Shown: positions 24,201 to 35,371 of the stretch, one piece after another
Layout: each line of letters opens with the position of its first letter
How positions within the stretch are numbered: position 1 is the stretch's first letter
Assembly (NCBI GenBank): GCA_013399695.1
Contig: VXAU01003998.1
Span: 2,080,340-2,144,339 of the forward strand
DNA: 64,000 nt
Direction of reading: 5' to 3'
DNA from: Formicarius rufipectus
Lineage: Eukaryota; Chordata; Aves; Passeriformes; Formicariidae
Program-made: the position numbers and the translations under genes
The notes under the pieces: model-generated
What the model was told of the DNA's origin: nothing
What the model saw: only the letters and a program-made list of their open reading frames with translations
Database searches by the model: none

Positions 24201-25684
24201 AGCTCCTCATCTCACCCTTGATCAGCCTTATACCCAGAAACAAGGCAAAGAGGCATGAAAGGAGATCCGTTCTGACAGCACTCAGTTAAGCCCTACACCT
24301 CCCAGAGGTGAGAACCCCCCAAAAGAGCTTCCCCATGAACCCCCCGGGAGGAGTCGGCACGCAGAGGTCCCAGCCAGGCAGCACAGCTCCAAGTGCCAAG
24401 GCAGCCTTTGCTCTGGAAGCCATCTCTCCGTTTCCCACCTTTCCAGCCCTCCTTGCTGTGTTTGCTACTGGAAGAAAACATTAAGAAAAAAACCCAACAA
24501 ATCCTTGACGACAGAGCAGGGTGTCAGGCAAAGGGACACAGGGTGTTGGACAAGGGGTACATCTCGGCTACGCAGCCAGTGCCCAGGAAGCAGTGCCTTG
24601 CCTGGCAGGGTGGGGCTGGGATGGCCCCGAGAAAAAAAAAAGTATTCTGGGGAATGGAAAACAGCCTACTGAAGTCTGAAATCGGCAGCCTGCTCGGGCA
24701 CATCTCGTTGCCCCAGGGCGCAGGAGCTGGGAGAGAGCGCCTCTTGCCAGCGAGCCCGCCCAGCGCTGCCGGAGGCTGTTTCTAACCGGGACAAACCTGG
24801 TTCGCAGGGAAACGCCACTTTTTCCTAAATTAGCTGCACGTCTGGATGGATTATTTCACGAGAAACTTTCTCAGGAAAGGCAGCCTCTCCAGCCTGGATA
24901 GAATTAGCATCCTAAAATAACTTCCCAGGCGGCGGGGGCAGCAGTCCCCGGCTCGGGTGGCGAGGCCAGCTCCGGGGCGGGGGGTGCAAAGGCAACCCCG
25001 ACCGCCCGTATTTTTTGAACGCCACCCTCCGCCTCTGCGGCGGGCGGCTGGGCCAGCGCCTCCCCTCCCTCCTCCTGGCAGTATCCCTGCATCGCTCCCT
25101 CCTTCCCTGGATGGCGAGATCTGTTTTCCCCGGCGCAGACCCACAGCAAGAGGGGCTGCGGGAGCGGCATCTCCCCCNCCCCCTGCCCCTCTTGCCTCTG
25201 CCCTCCCTCCCCGGCCTTCCACTTCGAAAGGGCGCGCATCAACATCTGTAACGGCTGGACGAGAGCATCTTAAAGGTCTTCTCCAACCGCAAACTACCCT
25301 ACGATTCTAGCGCCCTCTCTATATATTTATCATTAAAAACATACATAAATNNNNNNNNNNNNNNNNNNNNNNNNNNNNNNNNNNNNNNNNNNTATACAGG
25401 CACGCATTAAGGAAAAAAAAATAAAGCAAAGCAAAGGGAGCCCCTTCTCCTCCCCAAAAAAACACCCTAAAAGAAGCAGCCCCTAAGGCACATCCCAGGC
25501 AGCAAGTCTCAGCCCCGGTGGGCAAGAAAGAGCTAAACACAGGCGCAAGCAGACAAGCCATATTGCAGCCCCGTTATTTAAAGGCTGGGGGGGGCAGTCT
25601 CCCTTCCCCGGTGCTCACCCAGAAGATGAAGTTGAAGACGAAGAGGAGGTATTTGATACACTTGGTGCAACCTTCCACCCCCAT
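144..25684 (-). CDS. CD81: CD81 tetraspanin, 5' part of the gene (coding exons 1-4 of a multi-exon gene; 3' exons outside the window)
   Basis: Spliced CDS 25684-25619, 15384-15270, 3200-3103, 218-144, giving 118 residues. CD81 is a four-pass plasma-membrane tetraspanin that organises membrane microdomains and partners CD19 in the B-cell co-receptor as well as EWI-family proteins (family knowledge). The joined exons begin MGVEGCTKCIKYLL, the CD81 N-terminus with its two palmitoylation-type cysteines at 6 and 9. They continue with TM1, the small extracellular loop ending NTFYVG, TM2, the GCYGAIQESQC inner loop and TM3, and stop at FVNKDQ, at the start of the large extracellular loop. Every junction has AG/GT borders, with phases 0, 1, 0. 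The CCG-containing loop, TM4 and tail are not in the window; only 143 bp lie left of exon 4, and they hold no recognisable exon. The start codon has a good context (GTCGCCATGG). The upstream neighbour is TSPAN32 in the same orientation. Identification is secure; the nearest paralogue, CD9, differs in this N-terminal region. Confidence 0.97.
219..3102 (-). other. CD81: CD81 intron 3 (non-coding)
   Basis: Phase-0 intron between exons 3 and 4. It holds a short A-rich tract at about 2309-2336. The open frames here are short and unrelated to known families. No RNA gene or complete mobile element was recognised. Confidence 0.85.
3103..3200 (-). CDS. CD81: CD81 coding exon 3
   Basis: The acceptor TTGCAG and the donor GTAAGG bound 98 bp. 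Two bases finish the split glycine codon, then 32 residues follow: TM2 (IYILIAVGAVMMFVGFLG) and the inner loop CYGAIQESQCLLGT. The two cysteines (GCYG and QC) are the usual tetraspanin juxtamembrane acylation positions. The exon ends in phase 0. Confidence 0.97.
5711..5930 (-). mobile_element. CR1 LINE fragment (old, 3' end)
   Basis: Diverged match to the CR1 3' region read on the minus strand. On the plus strand GGCAGGGATCTC, GACCCAGTCCAACC and the later GGGGAGGTTGTTCCAGTG correspond to conserved blocks of the CR1 tail. It is 5'-truncated and lies in CD81 intron 2. The limits are approximate. Confidence 0.65.
8411..8514. repeat. A-rich low-complexity tract interrupted by an assembly gap
   Basis: Almost pure A with isolated C on the plus strand, split by 15 N at 8449-8463. 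Apparent Lys-rich or Phe-rich open frames here are artefacts. The true length is unknown. Confidence 0.9.
8449..8463. other. Assembly gap (15 N)
   Basis: Unresolved bases inside the A-rich tract. Confidence 0.98.
12518..12655. repeat. T/G-rich low-complexity tract
   Basis: About 138 bp of T runs punctuated by G (TTTTG and GTTT units) in CD81 intron 2. It gives spurious Phe-rich open frames. Confidence 0.9.
15270..15384 (-). CDS. CD81: CD81 coding exon 2
   Basis: The acceptor CCCCAG precedes CTGGCTGGAGGC, and the donor GTGAGT follows. The 115 bp give 38 codons plus one base. They encode the second half of TM1 (LAGGIILGVALWLRH) and the small extracellular loop through NTFYV; the spare G begins a glycine codon completed by exon 3 (phase 1). 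The protein is close to human CD81, with conservative differences in the loop. Confidence 0.97.
20251..20290. repeat. Short inverted repeat (9-bp arms)
   Basis: CTTCTCGCC (20251-20259) and GGCGAGAAG (20282-20290) are perfect complements separated by 22 bp of AT-rich sequence, in CD81 intron 1. Confidence 0.5.
25178..25178. other. Ambiguous base N in a C-run
   Basis: A single N within a C-rich run of the CpG island, probably a homopolymer length uncertainty. Confidence 0.95.
25230..25312 (+). mobile_element. CR1 LINE 3'-tail fragment in the CD81 CpG island
   Basis: GGACGAGAGCATCTTAAAGG followed by TCTTCTCCAACC and ACGATTCTA matches the last 70-80 bases of CR1, ending in the GATTCTA tail. Only the tail is present, as is typical of 5'-truncated CR1 copies. 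Confidence 0.65.
25351..25392. other. Assembly gap (42 N)
   Basis: Unresolved bases in CD81 intron 1, about 230 bp from exon 1, between AT-rich flanks reading TATATATTTATC and TATACAGGC. Confidence 0.98.
25619..25684 (-). CDS. CD81: CD81 coding exon 1
   Basis: The start ATG is read on the minus strand at 25684-25682. The 66 coding bases give 22 residues: the cytoplasmic N-tail with CTKC cysteines and the first half of TM1, ending NFIFW. The exon ends TGG followed by the donor GTGAGC. The phase is 0. The exon lies in a GC-rich promoter region. Confidence 0.97.
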
Positions 25685-25810
25685 GGCGACGGCTCTCCCA
25701 AATCTCTGCCGCTGTGCTGGGGCTGTGGCGGCGGCGCGGGCGGAGATAACTCGGCCCGGCCCCGCGCCCCGCCCCGGGCACGTCCCTCAGCCCGCCCCCC
25801 CCGAAACCCG
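25685..25810 (-). promoter_or_regulatory. CD81: CD81 5' UTR and core promoter GC-rich segment
   Basis: Reading the minus strand towards the ATG, the segment holds GC boxes (GGGCGG-type, about 25791-25800 and 25767-25775), a GATA-type motif (minus-strand GTTATCTC, 25743-25750) and CGG-repeat-like sequence. It is very CpG-rich. The transcription start is not fixed by sequence. If the TATA-like box at 25829-25836 is used, the 5' UTR would be roughly 120 nt. If the GC boxes drive transcription, the start would lie closer to the ATG. Confidence 0.6.
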
Positions 25811-25828
25811 GCTGCTGTTCTCTCTGCT

Positions 25829-25836
25829 TTTTTATA
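25829..25836 (-). promoter_or_regulatory. TATA-like box upstream of CD81
   Basis: The minus strand reads TATAAAAA, about 145 bp upstream of the CD81 ATG, at the junction between the GC-rich promoter and the polypurine tract. It matches the TATA consensus. It could also be a chance AT match at the edge of the T-rich tract. Confidence 0.4.
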
Positions 25837-25837
25837 C

Positions 25838-26318
25838 TTTCCTTTTTCAACCCCTTTTCCCTCTTCCGTTTTCTTTTTCTCACTTAAGCCCTTTTTCTTT
25901 TTTCTTTATTATTAGCTCCTTCTTTTATATTTTTCCTTTTTTCCCCTCTTTTGAATTTTCTTTTCTTGCTTTTTTTCCCTTCTTTTTTTTTTCTTCCCCC
26001 TTTTCTCCTTGTTTTTTTTTTTCTTTTCTCTTACCCCTTTTTCCTTTTTTCTCTTCTCATTTTTTCTTTTATCTCTTTTTTCACCTTTTTCCTTGTTTCG
26101 TTTTTTCTCTTCTCTTCCTCTTTTTCACTTTTCTTCTTCTTCCCCTTTTTTCTTTTCTCTTCCTCCCCTTTGCTTTTCCCCTCCTTCTTTCTTTTATCTT
26201 CCCCCACTTTTCCTCATCCTTTCCATCTCATTTTCTTTTTATTTCCTTTTTAAATGTATGTTCTTCTTTGTTTGTTTCTTTGTTTTCTCCTTTTTCTACT
26301 CTTTTTCTCACCCATTAG
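25838..26318. repeat. Polypyrimidine tract (T/C-rich on plus; polypurine on the CD81 sense strand)
   Basis: About 480 bp is almost entirely T and C on the plus strand, dominated by TTTTC, TTTTCC and CCTTTT units with only scattered purines. It directly abuts the CD81 core promoter. A long Phe/Ser/Pro-rich open frame across it (25518-26318) is a composition artefact. Such tracts can adopt triplex (H-DNA) structure and exclude nucleosomes (general knowledge). Confidence 0.85.
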
Positions 26319-27810
26319 GGACAGCTCATAACAAAATTTCCTGCACACAATTGGCAGGTGTTGGGGGGCTGTAGCAAAATCATCTCCCAACCCTGACCAC
26401 CATCCCTTAAAACTCTCCGCCATCTCCTAAACATCACCAGGCAGCCTGGGGTGCGTGGAGAAACCTCAGTGAATGGGTGCAGGGTGCAGCAGTATTTGTA
26501 TATCTCTGTCTAGAAGTTTAAGGGGGCATTCATGATGGGGACCCATCTCCAGAAAAGAGCAAAGTATTTCTACATTAAAACTCACAGTTAGAAATCCAGA
26601 GAAGCATTCCTCATTCATTTCACCATCTAGTCTCCTCTTAAGTTATGATCTGGCCTCATACTTTTTGCCTAAGGTTGCTGCTTCAGTACTGCGATTGCAT
26701 CAGGTTCACTAGAACCACTTAGGATGTTTTCCCTCCATTACTGGGTCACAGGAATATCTGTGGGCCTTCAGGGCTGCCCACCAGAGGGATTTGCATCACC
26801 CATGTCCACAGTTCAAGTAAACCACACACTGTGGCTTAGAAATGTTAGTTAACTTATCCTCAAAGTTATACAGCAGAAGCATGATGAAATTTCTCCAGCT
26901 TTTGGCTGAGACCCTCTTTGGTCCACTTGCTCATACCGAGAAATATAAATTGCTCCCACCCCATGTTATGCTTCCAGGAAGATCATTTGCTTCTCTAGGG
27001 GCAGGGTAGAAAGTCACATAACTGGATCATAAGAAGATGCCTGGAAAAGGCAGCAGTGAGCAGCTCCAGCCAAGGTCGGCACCTAACCGTGCTAAATATG
27101 AACCTGGCACACACCCGCAGCCTTGCCAGTGGAAACCTGCCCTCTTTCTGCCTGGGTACTTTCCTTGAGCAAAATATTTCAGGGAACAGCTTCTGAGCCA
27201 AGTATTTTCACACTCCGTCTGACAGAGCCTTCCCTGCCATGCATCCCATAGGCAGGAATGCACTGCTAGCTAAGCACACATTTCCTACACATGTATCTTT
27301 AAAATGAGTCGACTTCTTCCAAAATCATTCTGTTACCCTCAGGGATGAGTTGGTCCGTAACTCTGTCATGTTCATCAAAACCTTCCTTGCCCCTCAGTCC
27401 ACAGTGCTTCGTGACAGTGGCGACCAGGAATGAATAGAAGTTGGCCCTGTTCCCTAATTACTTATGCTGAGTATGTCCCTGACTGTGGGCTTGCCATGGA
27501 TTCATAACCCCTTTGTCTCTAAGCCACAGTCACTCATCCAGACTTACCAACAAAGCCGGAGTTTCACGAGGCTATTTATGCATGTAACTGCTATCCCAAA
27601 TTATCAGCACAACCCATCTGGTCACAGCAATAGCTGTAATCCTGTGTGGCTCCTGCTCACCAATCCAAAGGATAACAGTAGGATCCCAAAGTTGCTCACT
27701 TGCTACATCACAGCATCCCACAATATCTTTTTGTCTACACTTCCATCCTTTCCAGCTATAAATATTGAAACAAAAATATACCCTGCCCCATCCCACTCTC
27801 CGCACCCCCG

Positions 27811-27885
27811 CCAAAAAAAACCAAAAAAAGCCCAAAAAAACCAAACCAAACAAACAAAACCCACAAAAACCAAACAAACCAAAAA
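27811..27885. repeat. A/C-rich low-complexity tract (AAACC/AAACA units)
   Basis: About 75 bp of A runs broken by C in the TSPAN32-CD81 intergenic region. Confidence 0.85.
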
Positions 27886-30800
27886 GGTAGGTGTTGGAGA
27901 CAGGAGATTGTATGAACCAAGGAGCCTCTTCTGCACGTAGGCAGCTATTTCCAGAAAAACTCTTGGAGGTGCTGCTTGAAGAGTCTATGTGAGGGAAAGA
28001 AAGGAACCAGCTGCAAAGCAGTAAGGCTTTTGCAGCAGCAGTCCCACTGGCTATGAAGGAAAATGAGTCTCAAGTCCACTTTTGTGCACTGAAGAGCAGG
28101 AAACCCCAGCTGCAATCACTGCAACAAAACTGGCATTGAAACTGCTTCCAGGGAGCTTGGGATTGGTATTTTTTTGTGTGTTTTGGGTTCCCCCTCTCGC
28201 CATTGCTTTTCTTTTCTTGTTTTCTGCCTTTTTTCCTCCTATGTTGGGGAGTGAAGGAAAATGGAAAGCAACAAATAAACCTATTCCTATTCTCCAAAAA
28301 TTGTATTAGCAAACACTTTGGTTTGGCACTAACATAGTCCTGTTTGTGGGGCCTTCCTTCAGGTTCTGTTGGAACACATGTTGCTCAGAGACAAATGTGG
28401 ACCTGGCAGGAAGAGCAGCCCCACTATCCCCTACATCAAGAAGCTCCCAGTTACAGGCTGAAGCTTACTGGGTTTAAACTGGCCACACCAACAAAGCCCT
28501 CTCCAAAAGCTGGAAGTGGAAAAAAGATTTCAAGCTTTGTCCTTTTTTGTGTTGATGTTATTTGAAGCAGCTCAGCTGAGTCCATTTGAAAATTTTGACC
28601 TTGAGGTACAGGAAGACAAAACCACCACCATAGCACAGTGACCAGATAACATAACTGTTTCCCAGGACTGCACATGATTTCAGGCATTTCATACTCATTT
28701 CTCATGCTGTGTACTCATTTTCCACACTGTACTGCTTGCTGTACAGCCCATAAAGTACCACAACCGTGTTCCCAAGTTGCTCAGTGGCTTTATCAGCTCT
28801 TTATAAAATGCTGCTTTATAAATAAGTAAAACTAATTTGCAAAATTTCAGTTCATGTCTCGGTGTCACATGCTGGTATTGTGTGTGAGTGCTATGAATAG
28901 GGCTGATGACTTCCCTCTTTAGGAGGATGGGCTGGCTGGAGTGCTCAGAGTGTGCCACGCTAACGCAGTCCTTCTCAGAGCAGCCAGCTGAAGGCAGGGC
29001 TGTGGAGAAGCTACCTACCTCCCAAACTTTTTATCATTGAAATAAAGAGGTAAACTCTAAAAAATGGTAAAAAATAAAGACCAAGCCCAAAACACCAAAT
29101 TTAAAAAATGCCCAAGTAGATGTTTATATGTGCTTTTGCAGGCAGAGTAACACAGCAGACAGTGGAGGCACTTGCAGTGTTTTTCCTCTGTCTGTTGGGC
29201 TTGTGTTGTTGGGGATTTTTTGTGAACCTGTTTAAAAAAGTCAGTGTCATACTTGTGGGTTTTGGCCTCTCTGGGTATGACTCACCAGGGTCCGTTAGAG
29301 CAGATGTGGCTTGAGCTGCCTCCCAGTCCGGGTTTAGCAGGATGTCCCTTGCCAGCAGGACCCAATCCCCAGGACTTTGAGCCTGCTTATCCAAGCAGCC
29401 CACCAGCCCACCTGTTGGAAGCTGAGCCTTCCAACAGCTCTACCTTAATAACCCTATTGTTCCATAGAAAGCAATGAAGGGCCACAAAGGGAGAGGGTAG
29501 ACACACATCCTCCCCACCTCTTACACCTGTGACTGGAGAGCTGTCAACTAGCGTGTGAAAAGATTATCATCAAAGTAGGCTCTAAATACTTATTGACTAG
29601 AGTCTCCAGGAGATTTGGAAAAGCATATGAGAGTCCCTCATTCACTGGGGACCACAGAATGGATGCTGAATTGACCTACCCTCCTCAACCAGCACAGAAA
29701 TAATGGACAAACCATGGGAAAAAATACACATCATCTTGCAGGTTAGTTAGTTACTAGTTAGTTCTTAACCACTACCTCTTATTTTTAGTGGAAAATATGA
29801 CAGAAATAGCATGGACTTCCAATTTACCTGTGGGGGTAAAAAAACAAACAACAGCGACATTACCAAAGATCTTTAAATAGGATGTTTTGAACATGCATGA
29901 AAAGAAATTCATCCTGTGGGAGGCTAAAAGTCCCAGAGTGCATAGGAGTAACTTCCTTGGCAGCCAACATCCCACAATACTGTTTTTCAAGGCAGGAACC
30001 TGAACAAGGGCAACCTGCAGTGTCTGTACAGGCCAATGGCAATGGGAAGGTGGAGCTCCATTGCCTCGGGAGAGACCCATCTATACCCCTGGGGAGTCAG
30101 CCAACACTTCCATTCTGAATAGAAAAAATATAATATTAGAAATCTCATCCCCGTAACTAAGGGGATATTTTTAGAATACCTTTTCTGTGCCCCAGCAGGA
30201 GCAGCTGGTACCTGCTCATCCAAAAATCCCCATGCCCATCTCTGTAAGTTCAGCCAAAGTAATGTCATGGCCCAGGGGATGCACTTGGCCTTGCAGCCTC
30301 TGGGGAGAGGGATGCAGCAAGCAGAGACCTGTAGCTGCACCTGAAGTTTCTGTTTCTAATAAACTCAAGAAATGGTTCCCATCTGCGTGGTCTGTATCTC
30401 TGCCATCTTTAAATATTTATATCAATGTATCTATGGTGATAGCAGGGGAGGTGGGGAGCAGTGGGGAAGGACAGCATCAGCTCCTGCCGGAGCTACAGTC
30501 AAGGGAGCGCAAACCCGAGCAGGTTTCCTGTCCATGCAGATGCTGCCTCTTCTCAGATGATGAGCCCAGAAAGTGAACATTCAGTTTTTGGGGGCATCAG
30601 AGCAGGCCATGCTGCAGCTGGGCTGAGCTGTGCTTTGCAAAGTACCATGTGGAAGAGCAAGAGTTCAGCCCATCAATGCAGAGAGCTCTTATTGTATAAT
30701 CAATGTATAATTCATTAATAGGTGAATAAAGACTGCAATAACCTATTGCTGATGCAAAGGGGTTAAAAAGAAAGCGAACACGTCCATGAGCAAGCTGCTG

Positions 30801-33800
30801 CACACAGGGGTTAAACAATACTGCTTAGTGATGCTGAGAGGAAAGAGGGCGGATTTTGTCTTAGGATAATATAAATAACCCAGCTAGCTGGCTTCCAGTG
30901 ACTCCAGGGAGAGTGATGCAGGGATATGCATCTTCCTGACAAAAATTCTGGGAAGGACCTTTCGGTTTTGCCTGCTGGGGTTTAAAGGAATAGCATCTAG
31001 AAGCTGTTGATTGGCACCTCCAGGCTCATCTGAAACTATTTCTCCCAAGATGTGCTAATTCCTCACAAGCTGAGCAACCACCATGTATCTCTTCCAGATA
31101 AAGAGATGGGTTTTTTCCTCCCTGACCCTCCTGCAGGGTTGGATATGCAGTTTGCCTCCAGGCACAAATTTTTTTGATGGGCCCCCAAAATGCCAGGTGA
31201 CTTAACGCTTTGTGCTGGGGGTAAGAGGGCAAAGTAGGGAACAGAGCAGCCTCACCAGCAGGCCTGCAATTGGTCGTGGGTTTGGCAGTACAGCCAAAAG
31301 CTGAAAAACACATATGGGCCCATGTTTGTCCAAAATAGCCTCTGAGACTGCTCCAGAGCTCCCCCTCCTCACTCCTGCACTCTCCTCCACTGTCCCACAT
31401 GGTGTTACATCTCTCAGTGGACAGGGTTGATGCTCACCGCCAGCTGCTCATTCTCCCAGAAAACGAACCACCCAGTTCAGAAAAAAAAATCCCTTTTCAC
31501 CCCAAGATGGCATTTTACTAACAGAGCTGCAATGACATTTCATGTGAAAGCTGCAGGACATGCGTCATCCAACCATGTACTCACAGCAGCTTCTCACCTT
31601 ACCTCAGCTGTGCTGGCACAGACCTATGTGGGGCATCTTCCACCTCTGGCTGCATTTCTGGAGGAGAATTACAGCCAGCTGCTTTTGCAAATGCATTGCT
31701 CCTGCATCTGGTTAGAAAAACTTGTGTCTATCAATTATTACTTTCAAAAACATTTTTTGTGTCTGCAGCTCATAAACACAGCTTTACCTTGGCAGGAGAT
31801 GGCTCCCTTACCACTCCAGCACGTAGACGTCCACCCAAATTTGCCAGTTTCTAAGGCTTTGGAAGGACTTGTTCGGTAGTGTCTCCTCTGGGAGCTTACT
31901 GCAGGCACGAATCCAAGCTTCATAGTGAAAGGGCTGTTGCATGAGGAAGTTATATTTTGAGGGCAGTGGGAACAGGCAAACATACAGTCAATAGAGCAGG
32001 AAATAGCAAATCATTTTGGAGTTGAGATGGCACACCACAAGGCTGAAAGATTCTCACTCTCACCACTGAATCCCTCTAGACATTCAGAATATTACTCAAC
32101 CTGCGCTTTTCACAAGTACTCTGAGTTCCTTAATTTTTTTTTCTGAGCATTGAAAAGTCTAATTTGCAGAAGCCCCAAGCACCCTCGGCTACTGTGCAAA
32201 GTTGCACACTGCTCACCTGCACCTCTGTGTGAGCATCACCCACTGCTGTAGGAGCAGGTGCTGGGAAAGCTCCTCTGGCTCATAAGCAAGCTGTGGTCAG
32301 CCCACCCAGGAGCACGTGGCAAGCCCCACATAAGTCCTCAGGGGAATTTAATGCTCCTGTAGGCAGAGCAGGACCTGAGCAATGCATTGGTTGAGAAGGG
32401 TAGAGAACAGCACAAAAGGCTTCTTACTGCTGCCACGAGCTTATGCTTCCCTGCCTCAGAGGTTTATAGGTAGCCCTATAGGTTTATAGGTTCCCCCACA
32501 GGCCAGAGCAACCTGGCCTTAGGTTGCTCCCTCTACCCATGTCCTCAGAAAGAGCAGGGGAGTTGCCTAAAGTAAAAGGAAAAGGGTAACACGTGAGCCC
32601 AACTTAACACATACTCATAGAGAGGTCAAACTGCAATTGTCCAGATGACCTTAGTGGAAATAACTGATAATTGCTGCAGCTTAATTGACAACTATCTGAA
32701 GCCAATTCACAATTAAATATTTAACTTTGCACTTTTGTTCTGTACATTTATTTTTTTTCTCCTGCATATGCCTACATCGGTAGGATTTCTTTCCTATCAG
32801 AGTATGTGTTGACATGTTTATAACAAACAGCTTCCGCTAGAGCAAGCCCCAGGAAGGCTCACTGCTCTGCAGGTGTTTCCTAGCCTGGCTGCCAGCTTGC
32901 ATCCCCGGTGCTCAGCTCCAAGCTCTTCCCCCAACAAAATCTCTCTCTTGCTCTCCTCAACACTGTGTAAATCTTGGCACTACTTACCAATAAGTTCCTG
33001 GGGTTTTGCTCTGGTTGTACAAGAGCTGTAATTTGCCCCTAGAGAGTAGCAAATTAAGGACTAGTAAGTGTAAGAACATACATTGTAGGGCAGGGATTTT
33101 TTGTTGGCAGAGGTGTAAAAATACTGTTTAGCATTTCCCCACCTTGCAGGTTCCATCCAGTCATCTCTGGGTGCTGCCACTTCTACAACTGTGAAAAAAG
33201 TGTTAACACTGCACATTTCTGTAATGGGTTTCTAAGAGCTGAAGAGCTGAAGGTATCTGCTTTTCTGTCCCTGAAAATTACAGGGGGATGCCATTGCAGG
33301 GTGGCAGGAACTCCTGTTGCTACACACAACACAAACTCAGGGAGAAGAATGTGTCCAGCTGGGCATGGCTCTGTCACCTGCTCATTGACTGGGCTGCTCC
33401 TTGCAGCAGAACTCCAGCAGCCAGTGAAATGGGAATAAAGCTCACTAGATGGCCACTGGCCATCATACACATGCTACTCCAGTCCATAACTATCCCTTTA
33501 CATTAAAAACTGACCTGGGAAGGTGAAGCATCAAAAGCTTTAGCAATCCTGGTGGTGAGACCTTTTCTATCAGATGAGGCTTGAGCAGGTAACACACCAA
33601 TAACAGTGACTCCACCAATTTGTTTGTTGTCTACAGTAGTTTTTGATATGGCAGAATATCAGAAGTTAAATGGCCAACAGAGAGCAGTGGGCAAAACTTG
33701 ACTTTTTTGGTTGGTTGGTTGGGTTTTTTTTAAAGTGAAATCATAAAGATTTCTTCCATATAAATATTCTGGTCTTACATGTGTAAACATGTCCTTAAGT

Positions 33801-35365
33801 TTTTTTCCTCTCTCTGGTTGCATTACTCCTGGAGAGGTACTTGCCTACTGCCCCATCAGCTGGCCGAGGGTAGGATGAGGCTGATGAGCTGCTCCTTTTC
33901 CTCCAAAGGATCAACACCATTCTCTCCTCCAACATGCTGCTGGGACAGACAAACACCAGCTTCCTGGGGAATATCTCTTCCCAGCATTGAAAAAACTAGT
34001 GAGTGCTCTCCATGATGCAACACAGACGGCCTCATGCACAGCAGAAAAAGAGAAGTAATGACGGCCTTTCCCAAGAAATCCATCTTTATTTAAGTAACCA
34101 TGAGTCACATGAGCTGCCAGCTGGCCTGAGGAATAACAATAGCAGTAGTCTGGATGGTAGCAGCTGGAGCTCACAAGGGAGATTGTGTCTCCAGAGATCA
34201 GTATACGTGATAGCACCTATATAAGTGAGAATTTTCCTACCACTAGAAAGTGCATATGCTGTCAAGAGCATATCACCCTAAATCCCTGCCAGCCTGAGGT
34301 GTGTTGGTGACTGCCAAGAGGTAGGTTGGGTACTACACTGGAGCAGTTTGAACTTCATTCTGCTTCCAGTGAAGTCAGTGGGGAAGCTCCACTGGTTCCA
34401 AGGGAGTGGGATGTGAAGTGATAGCCCTCCCTCACCCCTTCACAACGTGATTCTTTCTAACACAAGGTATTTGCAGCCATGTTAAAATGCCAACCAGGTG
34501 TCATAGGCTGTACTGCTGTTCTTGCACAGATAGCAGCCCCTGCATGAGGGACAGGACTTGTCTTGAACATCAGCACTGGAGTTTCCATGTTCATCTCAAT
34601 AAACAATTGCTACTCACCGTTTTTCATGGCTAGAAGCCACTACATAGGAGAGGAGTGAAAGCTGTTCGTTCAACAGACATTTCATGAAGCCATATAATCT
34701 ACCGCAGGTGCTACATCCATTGCAATGATGAGTTACAGCTCAGAAGTGGCTCTGCCTCCTCACAACAAGGGCAAAGCATGCCAGGGAGCCCTTTTTTCAG
34801 CTACACTGACAGCCATTTTAAAGTTCTGTTTATTATTGATAAGGTGATGCAAAGAGGATGTGGAGTTGGACTTCGTATTTTTTGACCTGGTTGGAGATCA
34901 GTCCTGTTCTCTTATAGATTTAAACTTTGTATGCATGTGTAATCTCAAAGTCCTTTGGCATTGCACTGCAGAACAGTGGGTCAGTGAAGCCAGATAAAAC
35001 AGAGCTGGAGCTGAAAGCTGAACAAGCACATAAGAAATTCTTGTGTCATCAAGCTTGAGGAGCCTGACAAAATTCTACAAACTAAAAAATAATGTTGTAT
35101 TGTATTAGCAAGAGGAATAGCAGAGGAATATGTCCTTCTTCTGATCACTTATTTGAAAGCTCATGCACTACTTTCTGATTTTTCTCTCAATCTCCACCAA
35201 AAGCTCTGTAAATCTAGCAACATTTGAAAATAGTGGAAAACCAGTCAATGGTCATTGGATGCCTCTGAACTCCACCGTGATCAGAAGCATGTCCAAAGTG
35301 AATCATTGTGAGCGTCCAGGCTGGGAGAGCACATTTCCCATCAGTGATGACACACTTTGTGTCTA

Positions 35366-35371
35366 TTTATT
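35366..35371 (-). terminator. Candidate TSPAN32 polyadenylation signal
   Basis: A minus-strand AATAAA lies about 450 nt downstream of the stop codon. Other AATAAA hexamers downstream lie at 34829-34834 and 34085-34090, so which is used cannot be decided from sequence. Confidence 0.35.

Larger units (their letters stand above)
15385..25618 (-). other. CD81: CD81 intron 1 (non-coding)
   Basis: Phase-0 intron of about 10 kb. It holds a 9-bp-arm inverted repeat (20251-20290), a 220-codon antisense open frame of no known family (19015-19677), CpG-island sequence near its 5' end, a CR1 tail fragment (about 25230-25312) and a 42-N gap. Long first introns of tetraspanin genes often carry regulatory elements, but none can be named here. 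Confidence 0.85.
24690..25810. promoter_or_regulatory. CD81: CpG island around CD81 exon 1 and the start of intron 1
   Basis: GC- and CpG-rich sequence runs from about 24690 to 25220 and again from about 25560 to 25800, covering CD81 exon 1. In between lie a CR1 fragment, an AT-rich stretch and an assembly gap. This is the expected 5' CpG island of a broadly expressed tetraspanin gene. Its limits were judged by eye. Confidence 0.65.

Noticed and set aside
25518..26318. A 266-codon plus-strand open frame, the longest in the window
   Set aside because: It runs antisense across CD81 exon 1 and into the polypyrimidine tract; the Phe/Ser/Leu/Pro composition is forced by T/C-rich DNA lacking stop codons.
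30290..30400. AATAAACTC followed by a retroviral U5-like stretch, considered as an LTR end
   Set aside because: Only a few short motif matches, with no matching upstream LTR body or boundaries.
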